From NCBI GenBank assembly GCA_007922305.1, contig ML677358.1:13901131-13965130 (forward strand): a stretch of 64,000 nt of DNA, given 5' to 3'. The position numbers were made by a program, and so were the translations under genes. Shown here piece by piece: positions 12,701 through 24,700 of this stretch. A model generated the notes under the pieces. It saw only the letters and a program-made list of their open reading frames with translations, was not told where the DNA came from and searched no databases. This DNA comes from Dermatemys mawii. Taxonomy: Eukaryota > Chordata > Testudines > Dermatemydidae. Position 1 is the stretch's first letter; each line of letters starts with the position of its first letter.

Positions 12701-15700
12701 TGATTCTTGACATTGCACATATTGGCCTTTTTAGCCAATTTTTAGAATACCACCTATGACCTGGTAACTAAAATCTGCCTGGAGTTTCTCAAACTGTGAC
12801 ATGTGGACCACCCTGGACTGGAGAGTCCTTCCTGAAGGCTGAAGAGTGAATCCAGCAATCAGAGTTGGGAGGTTCAGAAGGGAGTGGGTCCCTCACAACA
12901 CCTCTCTCTTGGGGGCCCACAGAATGAATTGTAGGTGACACCTTTGGGGACACAACTTCCCATCACAAGCAGCAAAATTCTCTCCTCTCACGGGGCTTCA
13001 CTGTCTGACTTAGAACTTTGGAATATTTACATTTAAGGTTACATCTAACTAGCTGGGGAGTGGGAAGGACAGAGGTGAAGAGTGCAAGGGATAGAGTAGG
13101 AAAGAAGAAGGAAAGGAGGAGAGGAGGAGAGCAGAGGAATAAAAGAACCTAGATGGTGGAAGACAAGATGAAAACTGTGCTAAGAGGTTCCAGGTTCCAT
13201 GACCATCTCCTGATACACCTGTTTGTGACCAGTCCACCCTCTTGCTCCTGGTGTGGACACTCAGCCACTAACCCGGACTCAGAACTGCTCTGAGCAGATG
13301 CATGAGGCAGCATCTCTGCATCCCCCGCCCTTTCAGGCGCAGTGACGGATTCCTGGCTGGGGCCTTGGAACAGGAAGTGACTTTGGAGGTGTGTATGAAA
13401 ACAGGAAGTGACTTTAGGAAGCTGGGAGTCATTTGTTTGTTCTCGAGCCTGCATCCCTCTGTGTGTGTTTGGTGTCGAACACTCTAGCCTTGAACAGGAA
13501 GTTAGTCATGAAGGAGTGCACAGACCACTGACACTTATGGCTACCAGGGGGATGGAAAGAAATGGCTATTGAATGCTGGCCATGCTTTTATAGGGCCACA
13601 CATCAGAAAGAGGGAGAGATGTCCCTTCCAGAGAGGAAATGCACTGCGAGAGCCAATGGAATGTCTTGGACTCCCAGGGGCACCTCCTGCACAAACATAT
13701 TTTCATTCACAAAGCGGCAGTGGACTCTGGCCAGGATTTCTACACAACCTTTGTTCACTGCCTCTTCCCGCAGCCCACGCAAGCAAGAGTGAAAGGCACC
13801 ACTGCACGCAGGCATTTTCCTGGGATGTTCAGAAGTTTCCCCATCAGTCCTGGCCCCTGTTCCCTCTTTCTGGGGGTGGGAAAGAGGCTGGTGACTGGTC
13901 AGCAGTATTTGGCTGATTCCTCCCAAATTAACTGATTTGTTCCTGCTTTTATATTGGCATTCTAAGAAGCAGTGTCCGTGTGTGGGATTGAAGGGAGGGG
14001 AGTTTGAGGCGCAGAGTGAGGTGGGAGTAGGGTGACCAGATAGCAAGTGTGAAAAATCGGGACAGAGGGTGGGGGGTAATAGGCGCCTATATAAGAAAAA
14101 GCCCCAAATATAGGGCCTGTCCCTATAAAATCGGGACATCTGGTCACCCTAGGTGGGAGAGGGGCCTGTCTCTGGGGCTCAGGCCAACGTAGGATCGAAG
14201 CCAGGGGAAACCATTCTCTCTCCGGCTTGGTTTGGCCAAGACAAGCTGGAACTGCATGTTCCAGGAACTACCCCAACCATTTGCTGATACTGCCTGCACC
14301 TCTCTCTGTGTCTCAGCTCCCTTTCCCCTGGCCATTGGCTGGGCTGGTACTTTTATCTCACAGCTTAGTTCTTGACAACGCCTGGGCACGGCTTCTCATG
14401 ATTCTGTAATCACTAGATATAACCTGATGCTGTTAGAGAGCGCCCATGCAAATGAGCCACGTGGCTAATCATGCCCGAGAGGTTCTACGCGACAAGCCCA
14501 GGCTGTGGGGATGCAGAGAAACAACCTCACCTTATTTCTTCCTTCCACAGACTCTGTCCAGGTGTCGATGCTTTCGATGGGGTTCACGGCATCCTGCTGG
14601 GACACGTCCTTCCAGTCCTTGCACTCGGGCATCCGGTCCCGCTGATGGCGGCTTGCTGCCCGCTGCTTGCTACTGCTCACCCGGTAGCCATGCGAGAGAA
14701 GAGGGAAGGGGGAAGAGGGCGCTCGCTGAGAATGAGGCCAAAACGCTGGCGCTCCTCTCTGCAGGGCAGGAACTGAGAGCTGGCGTGCTCCTTTCGTTGG
14801 AACCAACAGGATTCCCCGGGACGAGGAAAGCTCTCCCGGCAGCAAGACTTCACCCGTTCCCAGCGCTTTGCACCTGGAGGCCCATGACACTACCATGGGC
14901 CAGGGAAGTGGATGGTTCTGCCTTAGATGGAGAAACTGAGGCAGGGAGCGAGAGAGAGGATGCGACTCTTAGGCTCCTGGCTCTCAGACCACTGCCTTCA
15001 TCACAAAATCATCCTTCCCCCAGCATGACGGAGGAGAGCTGGGGCACTTGGGGCTCACCCAGCCCTGCTTACAGGAGGAGTCTGCAAATCCCCTATGAAG
15101 AGCAGCGGGTGGGTGCAGTACGGGAGGGATGCTCAGAAAGGAGAGGCCTGAGAACATGGAGCAGCTGAGACCTAGAAGCAGCAGCTGGAAGGAACAAGCC
15201 TGGCTCTTGCAGAGACTTTGAACTGTGGCTGGCTCTGGAAAGAGGGCTGGGGACCCCCCAACCAAGGACGAGAGATACTAGACTGGGGCTGGGGCATGGA
15301 GAGCCCGTGTAGACTGACAGTGACTCAGTGGGACCCCAGGATATGTTTTAATGTCTTGAGTTTGGTTAAGGGGCCTCATGAAGGAGACAATGGGTCAGAG
15401 TGCTACAGAGCGACCTCTAGCTACGCAGGATGCTTAGATGGCAGCCAGTCCTGATATGGTGGGAACAAAAGCTCAGTTTCTGGCTCTCTTCCGGTTTGGT
15501 TTGCTCTGTAGCGAAGCCTAGATCCATAGTGTTTCCTCTGAGCCTGAGGGTGTAAATGTCAGCACATAGCTTGGGTAATGTTAGCAGATGTTCCAGCCCT
15601 GCAAGGTTAACCTGGGGGAAATGTCTCAAACATAGTTGCTGTAGGCAGCTAAAAGAAACAGGACTGAGAGATCCGCCTTGGCACCAGAGCCTCCCAGGCT

Positions 15701-18700
15701 ATGACCACTGATGCCAGGGAAGGGAGGGGAGAGTTCGGTCTCTGGTCTCCAGGAGTGCAGAACCCAGTCCTCACAGGGAACCCGAATACAACCTGCAGCC
15801 AGGCCTAACTAGCTGTGTGCACTTCAGAAATGCACATGCACTAGGGCACGTGGTGAGGAGGGGGTGCTCTGGTGGGTCAGGAAGTGGAGTGGAGTGTGTG
15901 TTGTGAACCAAGTGGTGGTGGCGGTGATGGTGGAGGGGAGATGGAGGATCCAGAGCTATCCATGGGGTGAGGCACAGGGATGTCTGCTCGCTGCATGCAG
16001 GAGAGGGCTCTGCACTGAGTGTGAGCAGGAGGCCGGGGTACCAGGAATGAGGGGCAGAGCGTATTCACTGTCTGTGCAGGGGATGGGGCTGTGCAGTGAG
16101 TTCTCCGTGGCGTGTTTGCTGGTAGCACAGGGCAGAGTATTCAACAGTGTGTGTGTCCCAAGGAATCAGGGACAGGGGGCGTCGGCTGGTAGCACAGGGC
16201 AGAGTGCCCTGCAGTGTGAATGCCCCAGGGGCAACATCAGGAATCTGTGTAAACAACAGGAAGTCAGGAAGAAGCCTCCTGCATCCTCTGGAGCTGCACT
16301 AAACAGAAACATTGCGGCCTTGGGAGACAGTGCTCATAATTCATCAGCCCCTCTGCTTCCTGACAGGGCCACCAAGTGCTCAGATGCTATTGGACATACA
16401 CTGGCTTCCTCACCAGTTACAACAGAACCTTTGTGGCCTAGGTGTCTGTGTCAGCGCCCCATTTCCTCCACGCTCAGTGACTCTGCCTCGCTCAGGTTCT
16501 GCTCTCTGTTGGCTCCTTTCTCCGTGTGTCTCGCTAGATGCATCTCCACTAAGTCTCTTCCCCTCAAATGCTCTCCTATTGCAGTTCCACTGGTGGAAGC
16601 AACAGCAGGCGCATTGAGGTCAAAAAGGCAGCTGAGGCCCCTGGCTGCTTAACCACCATGTCATCTGCTCTGAGCAGGGTTAGATATCACCGGGGTAGAA
16701 ATACCTGGGCCCTGTCTACACTAGTGCACCCACCCTGCTCTCACTAAGACACCTGCCCCAGTGCTAGGCTGAGATTCTCTTCAGAGTCTCCCATGGCTCC
16801 TACTTCAGCCAGCCGGTCAATGGCTGAAGTAGGAGGCACTCTTACACCACGTGGCCTGAGCCCGTGGCTTCTGCAGGGTTCTGGTTGCAGAGTCCATACA
16901 TGGCAGGTTGCTTCAGGAGGAGCATATTTCCTGCATGTAGAGACTCGTGCTGTCTGCCTCTGCGCTACAAAATGCCATCCAGGCGTGGCCATCACATTTG
17001 CCTGTTCGGTTCAGTAAAGTTTTCTAACCAGCTCTCTGTGGCCTTCCCCTCACGGCTTTCCAGGCTCGCTTAGGGAGAGCTGGCAGGTGGAAAAGAAAAG
17101 GGAGACAGAGCCTCAGAGACATTTCTTCCTACCTACTTTGTGCCTGCTGAGAAAACTCTCTGCACTTAAACACTGGAAAGCCCCAGAGATTTGGCATTCT
17201 CTCCAGAACTCAGGAGTGCTTTGTCCTTTGTAAGTAACATGCCACCAACCAGTGCACATCCAGGGAATGGAGTTTGTGCTCCTCGCTAGCAGGATGAGGC
17301 TTCATAAAAAAGCCAAGTGGGCATAGTGTCTGGTTTAGGTGAAAGGCCGAGATTACTATGAGGGTGAATTTTGTGTGTAGTCTCAACGAAACCTTAGCGT
17401 TATAGATAATTGTGCAAGGTGGATCTTGCCTGCCTTGTCACTGCGCTTAACAGCTGGAGGAGATTGAGGTCGTCCTGGTATCAGCATCTTCAGCAGCAAA
17501 TTTCCTTCATGTAAAGAGAGATCACTTCCCACCTTGTACAGGAACTGAAGTTCTTCAAGATGCGTGGTCCCTGTCTGTATTCTACTGTGGGATACGTATG
17601 CATTCTACACCGGAGACTGGAAGATTTTTGCTGGCAGTGTCCATTGGTCCGTGCCTGTGCTTTTCATCTCCCTGTGCTTTGGACAGAGGATGTATGGGGC
17701 AGTGCAGACCAGTTCCTATCTACTGCAAATCATGACTAAACGATCCGAAGCAGAGGGGAAGGAGGGCAGGTAGCAGAATATAGAACAGAACCACACTTCT
17801 AGAAGAATTGTAATTACTATAGAAGGTAAGTCATCTCTCTTTCTTCTTTGAGATGCTGTTGAGGCTGTCTGCTAATATACTGTACATTGCCAGGAGCTGT
17901 ACTGCTAATAGAGTGATTTGGTGATGAATACACTACTTCCACAGGTTGACCACCTCCATGTACAGAGGGGAAGACCTCAGTTCCCTTTGCTTGCTGATGT
18001 AGAACACTGTTGTCATGTTGTCTGGCACCACCTGAATACGCTGGGATTTGATGAGTGGTAAGAATTGTTTGCAGGCCTCTCGGCCAGCTCTTAATTCCAG
18101 GAGGTTTCCGTTCAACTTGGTCTCTCGAGCAGTCCATGTTCCTTTTGCTGCATTTGTCCAGATGGGTGTCCCACCCTAGGAGACCAGTGTCTGCAATCAA
18201 CCTCTTCTGGGGTGGGAATTTCAATCTGCTGATAAAGACACTGAGTTGCCAGAGATTGAAGATGAATCTCCATCCTCCCTTTTTCTTGGGGCTGAGGAAA
18301 CATTTGGAATAAAATCCTTTCCCCTGAGGCTGAGGTGGTACTGGCTCTCTGGCTCCCTGCTGGAGTAGGGAGTCTGTGTTCTGAATGAGTATCTTGTAGG
18401 AGTGGTGCCTGAAAAACAATTCCATTCAGTTTTCCTCCCGACTCTTGCCATGTCTAGTTATTTCCACTGGGTGGCTTACACAGGCCCCTGTTTTTTATTT
18501 CTTGCAATGGGGAACCTGCCCTTTGCAGGCTTTCTTAAGACTCTTCTGCTGGGGGAATCCAAAGGAAAGTTAAATGTCCCAGTGCACCCAAGAATAACTG
18601 CTTCCCAGAGCCAACTCAAGGGAGGAAAGGCCAACAACAGTATCTTCTGATTTTGAGACCATCTGTGTAGCGGTTTTTGAGGAGTCCTTTTGGCTGGGCT

Positions 18701-21700
18701 GCTCAACTGGGCTAGCTCTGGCAGGCCTACCCCAGGAGTTCGCTTCACTCTCTACTAGGGTTGGGGTGGAGATCTCCTGGATGGAAGGTCTCCCTGGGGC
18801 TTCAGGAATCAGTCCAGCTGTTTCCTGCTCCGAATGATCTCTCCACCCCACAGCTGACTGCACGGTCCGCCTTTTTAAAGGCCTCCTCCCTACTAAAAAT
18901 GATTGACATGGACAGAGGGAAGGAGTGAGCACCGCACACAGGGCCTCTCTGGTGCCTTCCTCATCATTGTGAGGTCTATACACCTTGTCACAATCCCTGA
19001 AAAGAGATAAGGAAGGTTTGTTTTTGGGGGGTGGGGGCAGTTGACTCAATGGTGTATCCAAAATGGATGATGTAGAGAACCATTTGTCTGCTATCATTCA
19101 CCAAATCTGGGGAAATTGGGCTAGGTGGCCACCAAATTGGATATCTGGGTCAGTAGGAGATGGCATCCGAGTTGGTTTGCAGCTCCCCAGGGTCTCATCA
19201 AAAGTATTTCTTAGCGGGAGGCTGTGGTTGGAAGGAGGAGCATTGTGTTTGGTTCTCTGCATCCTCCGCTGCTTCTGTGATGGTTCATATCCGCGTTGTA
19301 GTAGAAGGCTTGTGGCAGTGATTTAGGCTTGTAAGACTGTCTATTGTACTTGCTCTTCAGTGCTGACCTATGTACATACCTGGGGGAAGAAGGGTTGCCC
19401 TGGAGTCTTTCAAGACTCATTAGTCTTTCTGGTAAATAAATGATACCGATAACAGGGTGAATCCCCCACAGTGGATGGAATTTCCCTGCAGAAACCTGAG
19501 GAGAGCAGTCAGGATTTATGACACATAATGATAGCAGTTGCCACTGACCTTGAGACTGTATCAGCTGAATCAATAGCAGCCTGTAGAGATGTTCTAGCCA
19601 CCAATCTACCCTCCTCAATAAGGGCCTGAAATTGTGCCCTATTCACCCGAGGAACCTTGTCTTTTGAATTCCAAAACCTTTGAAGAGTTAGCAAAGTCCT
19701 ACTGCCCTATGACAGCAAGGCCTGGTTCAGAACTGCAGGCTGGCGGATGCAAACTCCATCCCTCTGAGGCGATCCAAACGTCTGGCCTCTTTCCCTGAGA
19801 GGTGCTGTTTCCTACTCTTTTCAGTGACAGCCTGAACCACCAAAAGAGTTTATGGCAGAAAGAGTGAACTAAAACTTCGCTCCCTTAGCTGTATGTCTTG
19901 TCTGCCCTCCTAGGAGCAGGTGGAATATACCACATGACTTTGGCAGACTCTAGGATGGCTTCATTAACAAGGATCACTACTTTGTTAGGTGCCACGGTCT
20001 GTAAATATCTGCAGCCTGTGAGATAGCCTCTGGATTTCCTCCAGAGGAATCTGGAGAGAGTTCATAATTCTCCTCAACAGATCTTAACACTGGTCATATG
20101 GCGGAGACAATGGCGCCATGGCAACTGCCTCATCAGGAGATGATGGTGGTACTCCTATTGGGGCCAGCAGTATTGCTGGATCCAGCTCTTCCTCCTCCTC
20201 TCCATGGGTTCCTGAGGGAGCTTTGGTTGATCTCTGGAGGGGGAGGGACGGTGTGATTCACAGTGAGACCACACTGATTCAGAATATTGCATTTATGAGT
20301 CTCATGGTCCCCAGTACGGCCAGTGAGACGGATCCAACATAGGTTGAGGAGGTCCCCATAGGGTATCATAGTCAGGGTGTGGGGGAACCCCATCTTACAA
20401 GATCATGGCAGGCCCAGGAGATTCTGGATCCTCTACCTGGGCTTACCTCTCTCACTGAAGGTGATGTCAGATTCCCTCAAGGAGGAAAATGTGGGCTCTT
20501 CCAATGGTGGTGCTATCGGTACCATTGATATAGAAATACCTCAGCTGAGAGAAGGAATCGGGGATTGACCTGTCTTGTAGAGTTCGTGGAGAGAAGGTGT
20601 CAGAATCTCCCTTGTAAGGACTGGGTCTGATAAGAGGGAAGATTCTGGTTCTGGAAGGGTTACAATATCGTGCAGAGCAGTGTACCTAACACCAGTCGTT
20701 GGGGTGTGAAGAGTCTTCTCTCTGTGCATCTTTAGAGCTGGCACAGAATGGCCCTTGGAAGCCAGCATTTCCTTATGTGAGCGTATCAGTACCAACCGTG
20801 CATGGGGTTTGTGACATCAAATGCCTGCTCATGCCAAGGCCAAGGGCTTCACTGAACACTGATAAATGCACAGCAGGAAATCAGTCTGTTTTATCTGTGG
20901 GTTAATATAGTTAAAATAGATATTAACTTAATAAGAATGTGTTTAGATTTATGGAATGATACTGTTTATAATCTCTCTATCCCTTGGTAAAAAGTTACTG
21001 AGGGTTTGCATTGTAATCCTTGGTAATTGTGTAACTCACCAAACAGGAAAAAGAAGCATTAATTAAGGTAAAGTGCTTGTTTTGCACACAAGATGGCCCG
21101 TTGATGGCAAATGAGGCATTTGTAACAAAGGACAGAGACCTTGTTGATTGCATTCCTAACTCTCTCCAGGAAGGGGAAACATGAACTCATCCCATCAGCT
21201 TGGAGTCTGGGGAATAAAAAGTCCCTGACAAGGAGAAACATGGTCTCTTTATGCTGTCTAGACTCTGAGGTCAAAACTTCATCAATGTAAGCAAGAGATC
21301 CACATGCTGCTTGGCATGAGTCAGCCCTGAAGGATGCACAGAGCTGCTTATTATAGACACACATATTTCTTTTATAAATCGAAGACTGTAACTCAAGTGT
21401 GTGTGTGTTTTCCCTGTTTTAAATACTAGTAAATACTTCTCTTATTTTTTTCTTACTCTATAAATGTTTAGTTTATTACAGGATTGGCTACAGGTGTTGT
21501 CTCTGGTTTGAGATCTGAATACAAATGTCTTGGGGTGAGTGACTGGTACTCTGAGACTGGGAGTAACCTGAATATTTGTGTAGTTTTTGGTGTAAAGTGA
21601 CCACTTATCACATTGTGCAGCTTGCCTGAATGATAAAATAGCATGGAGTGACCAAAGGGACTGGCTGTGACTCCAGCGTAAGACTGTCACAGTGCTTTAG

Positions 21701-24700
21701 GAGTTCACCTTTGATACTGGGTTGGGGAAACCTCATTATAGAACACACAACCACGTTGAGATTTCGGCCCTGCTTTTGGACGATCTGCCCCGAGGCTGGC
21801 ACACATACTTGCGAGCCACTTCACACAGCATGACAGGATTCTTAGTGTTTGCCCTTGGCAGGTACCATGATTGTCCTGGCCTTGGCTCAGATCTCAACTT
21901 ACTCTGCAACAATAGCCCCACTCCTGTCAATGTTGGTGAGGTGAAGGGAACCCTTATTCTTTATATCACGACTCCTCCTGGAGCCAGGCATGAAGAATCA
22001 TCCAACTTAGATGGCATTGGCGATGCAGCCCTCCTCACAGAAGCTTTCGAGAGGCTTTTGAGGGGGCTCCCTGTCCTGGTGATGAGCCTGAGAAGAGGAG
22101 TCTTTGGCTCTGTCTTTGCTCACCCCTCTCTCAGAAGTGGTAGTGCCAGGTGACGTGCTCCTCAATACCTCTGCCAGCTGTACAGGTGGCTCTGCTTGGC
22201 CTGGCTCAGACTGGGGTCTTGTAGCACACTCCATGAGACGTGTCCTAAATCTGAGCTCCAGCACTTGCTGGGTTTGGCTGGGAAAGGAGTGGCAGATACG
22301 GCACTTAGCTTCTCTGAGGCAGCAAAGGCACCTCTGACATTGGTTGACACTGACCGGGCAGGACTGCTGGTCGGACATACAGTTCTTGAAGCCAGGAATC
22401 CTAGGTATAATTTGTGTCTTGTACTGTGGGTGAGTGTGTGTGTGGGGGGGAGATTCCTTAATTCTAACGAGCTAAACTAACCCTAAAACGAATATCTAAC
22501 TCACAACATTTATCTTTGACAATATTTACAGATTCAATGGTGGAGGGTTAGCTCCGTGAACACTGGAGGGTTATGTCTCAGACCATGAGGTGGGAGAAAG
22601 GGACTGGAGAGACAGTCTGGAGCACAAGAAGAGGAAGAGTGCAAGACACTGCTAGCAAAAATCTTCCTGTCTCAGGCACATGGAATGCACACTGGGAGCA
22701 GCACTCCAAGAAGAAGAATGAAATTCTCCTGCTCCTCCTAGCAACATGAATTGAAATGAACACATCCAGCAATGTAGCATCAGGCTCGCTAGGTGTGGAT
22801 AGGACACAGGTCACCTAAGCAACAGGTGTCACCTCAGTCAGAGCTCTCTCCTTCCCTCCCTTCCAGGATCCAGAGCTCTGCAGTAAGGATCCAGGGACAC
22901 TTTGGGCTGCCCTTCCTAGCCCTCGCAGAGACAGCAGCATTCTGACTACTCTTTGGGATGTTTCTTTTCCCACTTCAAAGGTTAACCACTTAGATGCCAA
23001 ACTGAAACCCCACAGACTTCTGACCTTGACCTTTCTAACCGGAAACATGCAGGAAGTCAGGCCTGAGTCTAGATTCTGCATAAGTCACTCGTCACTGATG
23101 CTCATCACCTGTAAGATACTGGGTTGGTGTTTGCTCCCCCAGAGTAGGAATGAGGCAAGAGAAAGCCCTTTGGTTTCCTAGTACTTTGTATTTTGCTGGT
23201 CGACTGCAAAAGCAGCATGGCCTAGTGGATTTCACCAGACATTGGCTCTGCCATGGACTTACGGTGTGGCCTTGCATGAGTCATTTGGACTCCTTGACTC
23301 ACTTTCCCCATCTGTAAAATGGGAACAATAATACTCACCTGCCTGACTGGGATAATGTGAGCATCAGTTAAGGTTTGTAAAGTGTTAGGTCTTATTATGG
23401 CAAATGTTTTGGAGTGTTGAAGGTCCATGACCTCGCCAGAGGCACTGGAAGTAGGTGGATGAAGACCCAGGAGAAAGTTTCCTGGGCTCTGTGTTAGAGG
23501 CTGTCAGGGGCACATATGACACACCGGGAATGCTCCAAAAGTTTGCTTCAGGTGGGCTCAGCCTCTCTTCCTCCGTATCCCTTGTGAATGAACAGGCGGA
23601 GGCAGCTCTATAGCCACTGGATACTGCGGTTTTCACCTCAGTGCATCACAGGCAAATCCTGGGCTGGAGCTTGGTGCCCAGCAGATGGTGAAACTGAGGC
23701 ACAGGGAGGTGAAATGATGTAACCAAAATCACTGGGTGACTTAGTTGGGAACAGAACCTGATTCCCTATGTTAACTGGCAGGGAACGCTGCCTTCCCCCA
23801 ACCAACGAATCACACCCCACCCGTGCCACGCAGATCTGCAGCCAAGTGGCATCGTTTAGTTTTGGGTGGCTACTGGCTCCATGTATCCTGAATATACCCA
23901 ACGCCTTCTCCTGAGCGATATGACTGGGATTGTGGCACTTAGCGCTAGGAAGCCAGGGCCGAGATGGTTAGGGAGAACACTTACAGGCTACGCCGTGAGA
24001 ACATCCGGCAAGGCCTCCATGGTCTCCACTGCCACTGGATCACTTCTGGTGCTGGGATGCCATAGACTGTGCAGGTGAGAGCCTGGTGGCTCCTACGGGA
24101 ATAGATGCTCGGGGAAGAGGCTTCCTTCTCGTGGATGTGCGGAGGAACTGAAATTGACAGAATGACGGTATTTGTAATCTGGCGTCAGCACTGCCGTCCC
24201 TTTTGCTGGGCTGCCACTCCAGACAGAACATCCTTCCTGTTCTGGGCTATAAAAAGACAGATCACCAGAACACCAGGCTTTCAGGGGAGCTGGGTCTAGA
24301 CGCAGTGAGCTGCTGGGAGGCTCCAGGTGGTGCGATGAATTAATACAACCGTCTTTAATCTGTGGAGCTCTGGGGCCCAGTGTAGAGGTGCTAAGCAGGG
24401 GTTAGTTATACTTAGCAACATTTAAAGCAGATTCTTCCGCTCTGGGGCTTCACTGATGTGACTGTCTGATTGCTGCATGTATCAAAGCAGCTCATAGAAG
24501 TTCTGCACCCCAGTCCATCCTTGCCTGTACCTCTTAAGCCTCACTTTCTCAATTACAGTGGATGCCAAAACTACTTTAATTAGGGTGAGACCATCCCCTC
24601 CCTTCACATCCCAGAATTCCATGCTCTGCCGTGTTGTTTTCATCTTGCAGGGATGGCCAAAGGATCAAATTCATTCCCGTTGTGACTCCACTGAGGTCCA

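Larger units (their letters stand above)
11003..14530 (-). other. FLT4: FLT4 intron 11
   Basis: It holds a CR1-like LINE end (about 11855-12045), a dispersed repeat piece (12620-12710), a purine-rich tract (about 13050-13145) and an 8-bp-TSD MITE (14028-14151). No exon is seen. Confidence 0.8.
17541..22720 (-). mobile_element. DIRS-like retrotransposon remnant with inverted terminal repeats
   Basis: Coding remnants run on the minus strand in the order gag, reverse-transcriptase start, RNase H. The ends mirror each other: plus-strand gttcttcaagatgcgtggtcc with gactggaagatttttgctggcagtgtcc (17549-17642) corresponds to the reverse complement of 22640-22715 (cttcttggagtgctgctcc with gacaggaagatttttgctagcagtgtc). 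Inverted terminal repeats of this kind are a hallmark of DIRS elements, while LTR elements have direct repeats. No tyrosine recombinase is recognisable between the RNase H remnant and the end. Frames are broken throughout. Confidence 0.65.
14673..23984 (-). other. FLT4: FLT4 intron 10
   Basis: At 9.3 kb this is one of the longest introns here. It contains a degenerate 67-bp tandem repeat (16118-16250), the DIRS-like element (about 17541-22720) and two MIR-like repeats (23215-23395 and 23665-23840). Open frames of 240 and 262 codons at 14446-15168 and 15864-16652 on the plus strand show no recognisable domain. Confidence 0.8.

Noticed and set aside
14446..15168. 240-codon open frame on the plus strand.
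   Set aside because: It overlaps FLT4 exon 11 in antisense and looks like a shadow of that exon plus GC-rich intron. No domain is recognisable.
15864..16652. 262-codon open frame on the plus strand, the longest in the window.
   Set aside because: It runs antisense to FLT4 intron 10, overlaps a degenerate tandem repeat, has no recognisable domain, and its composition is consistent with chance in GC-rich sequence.
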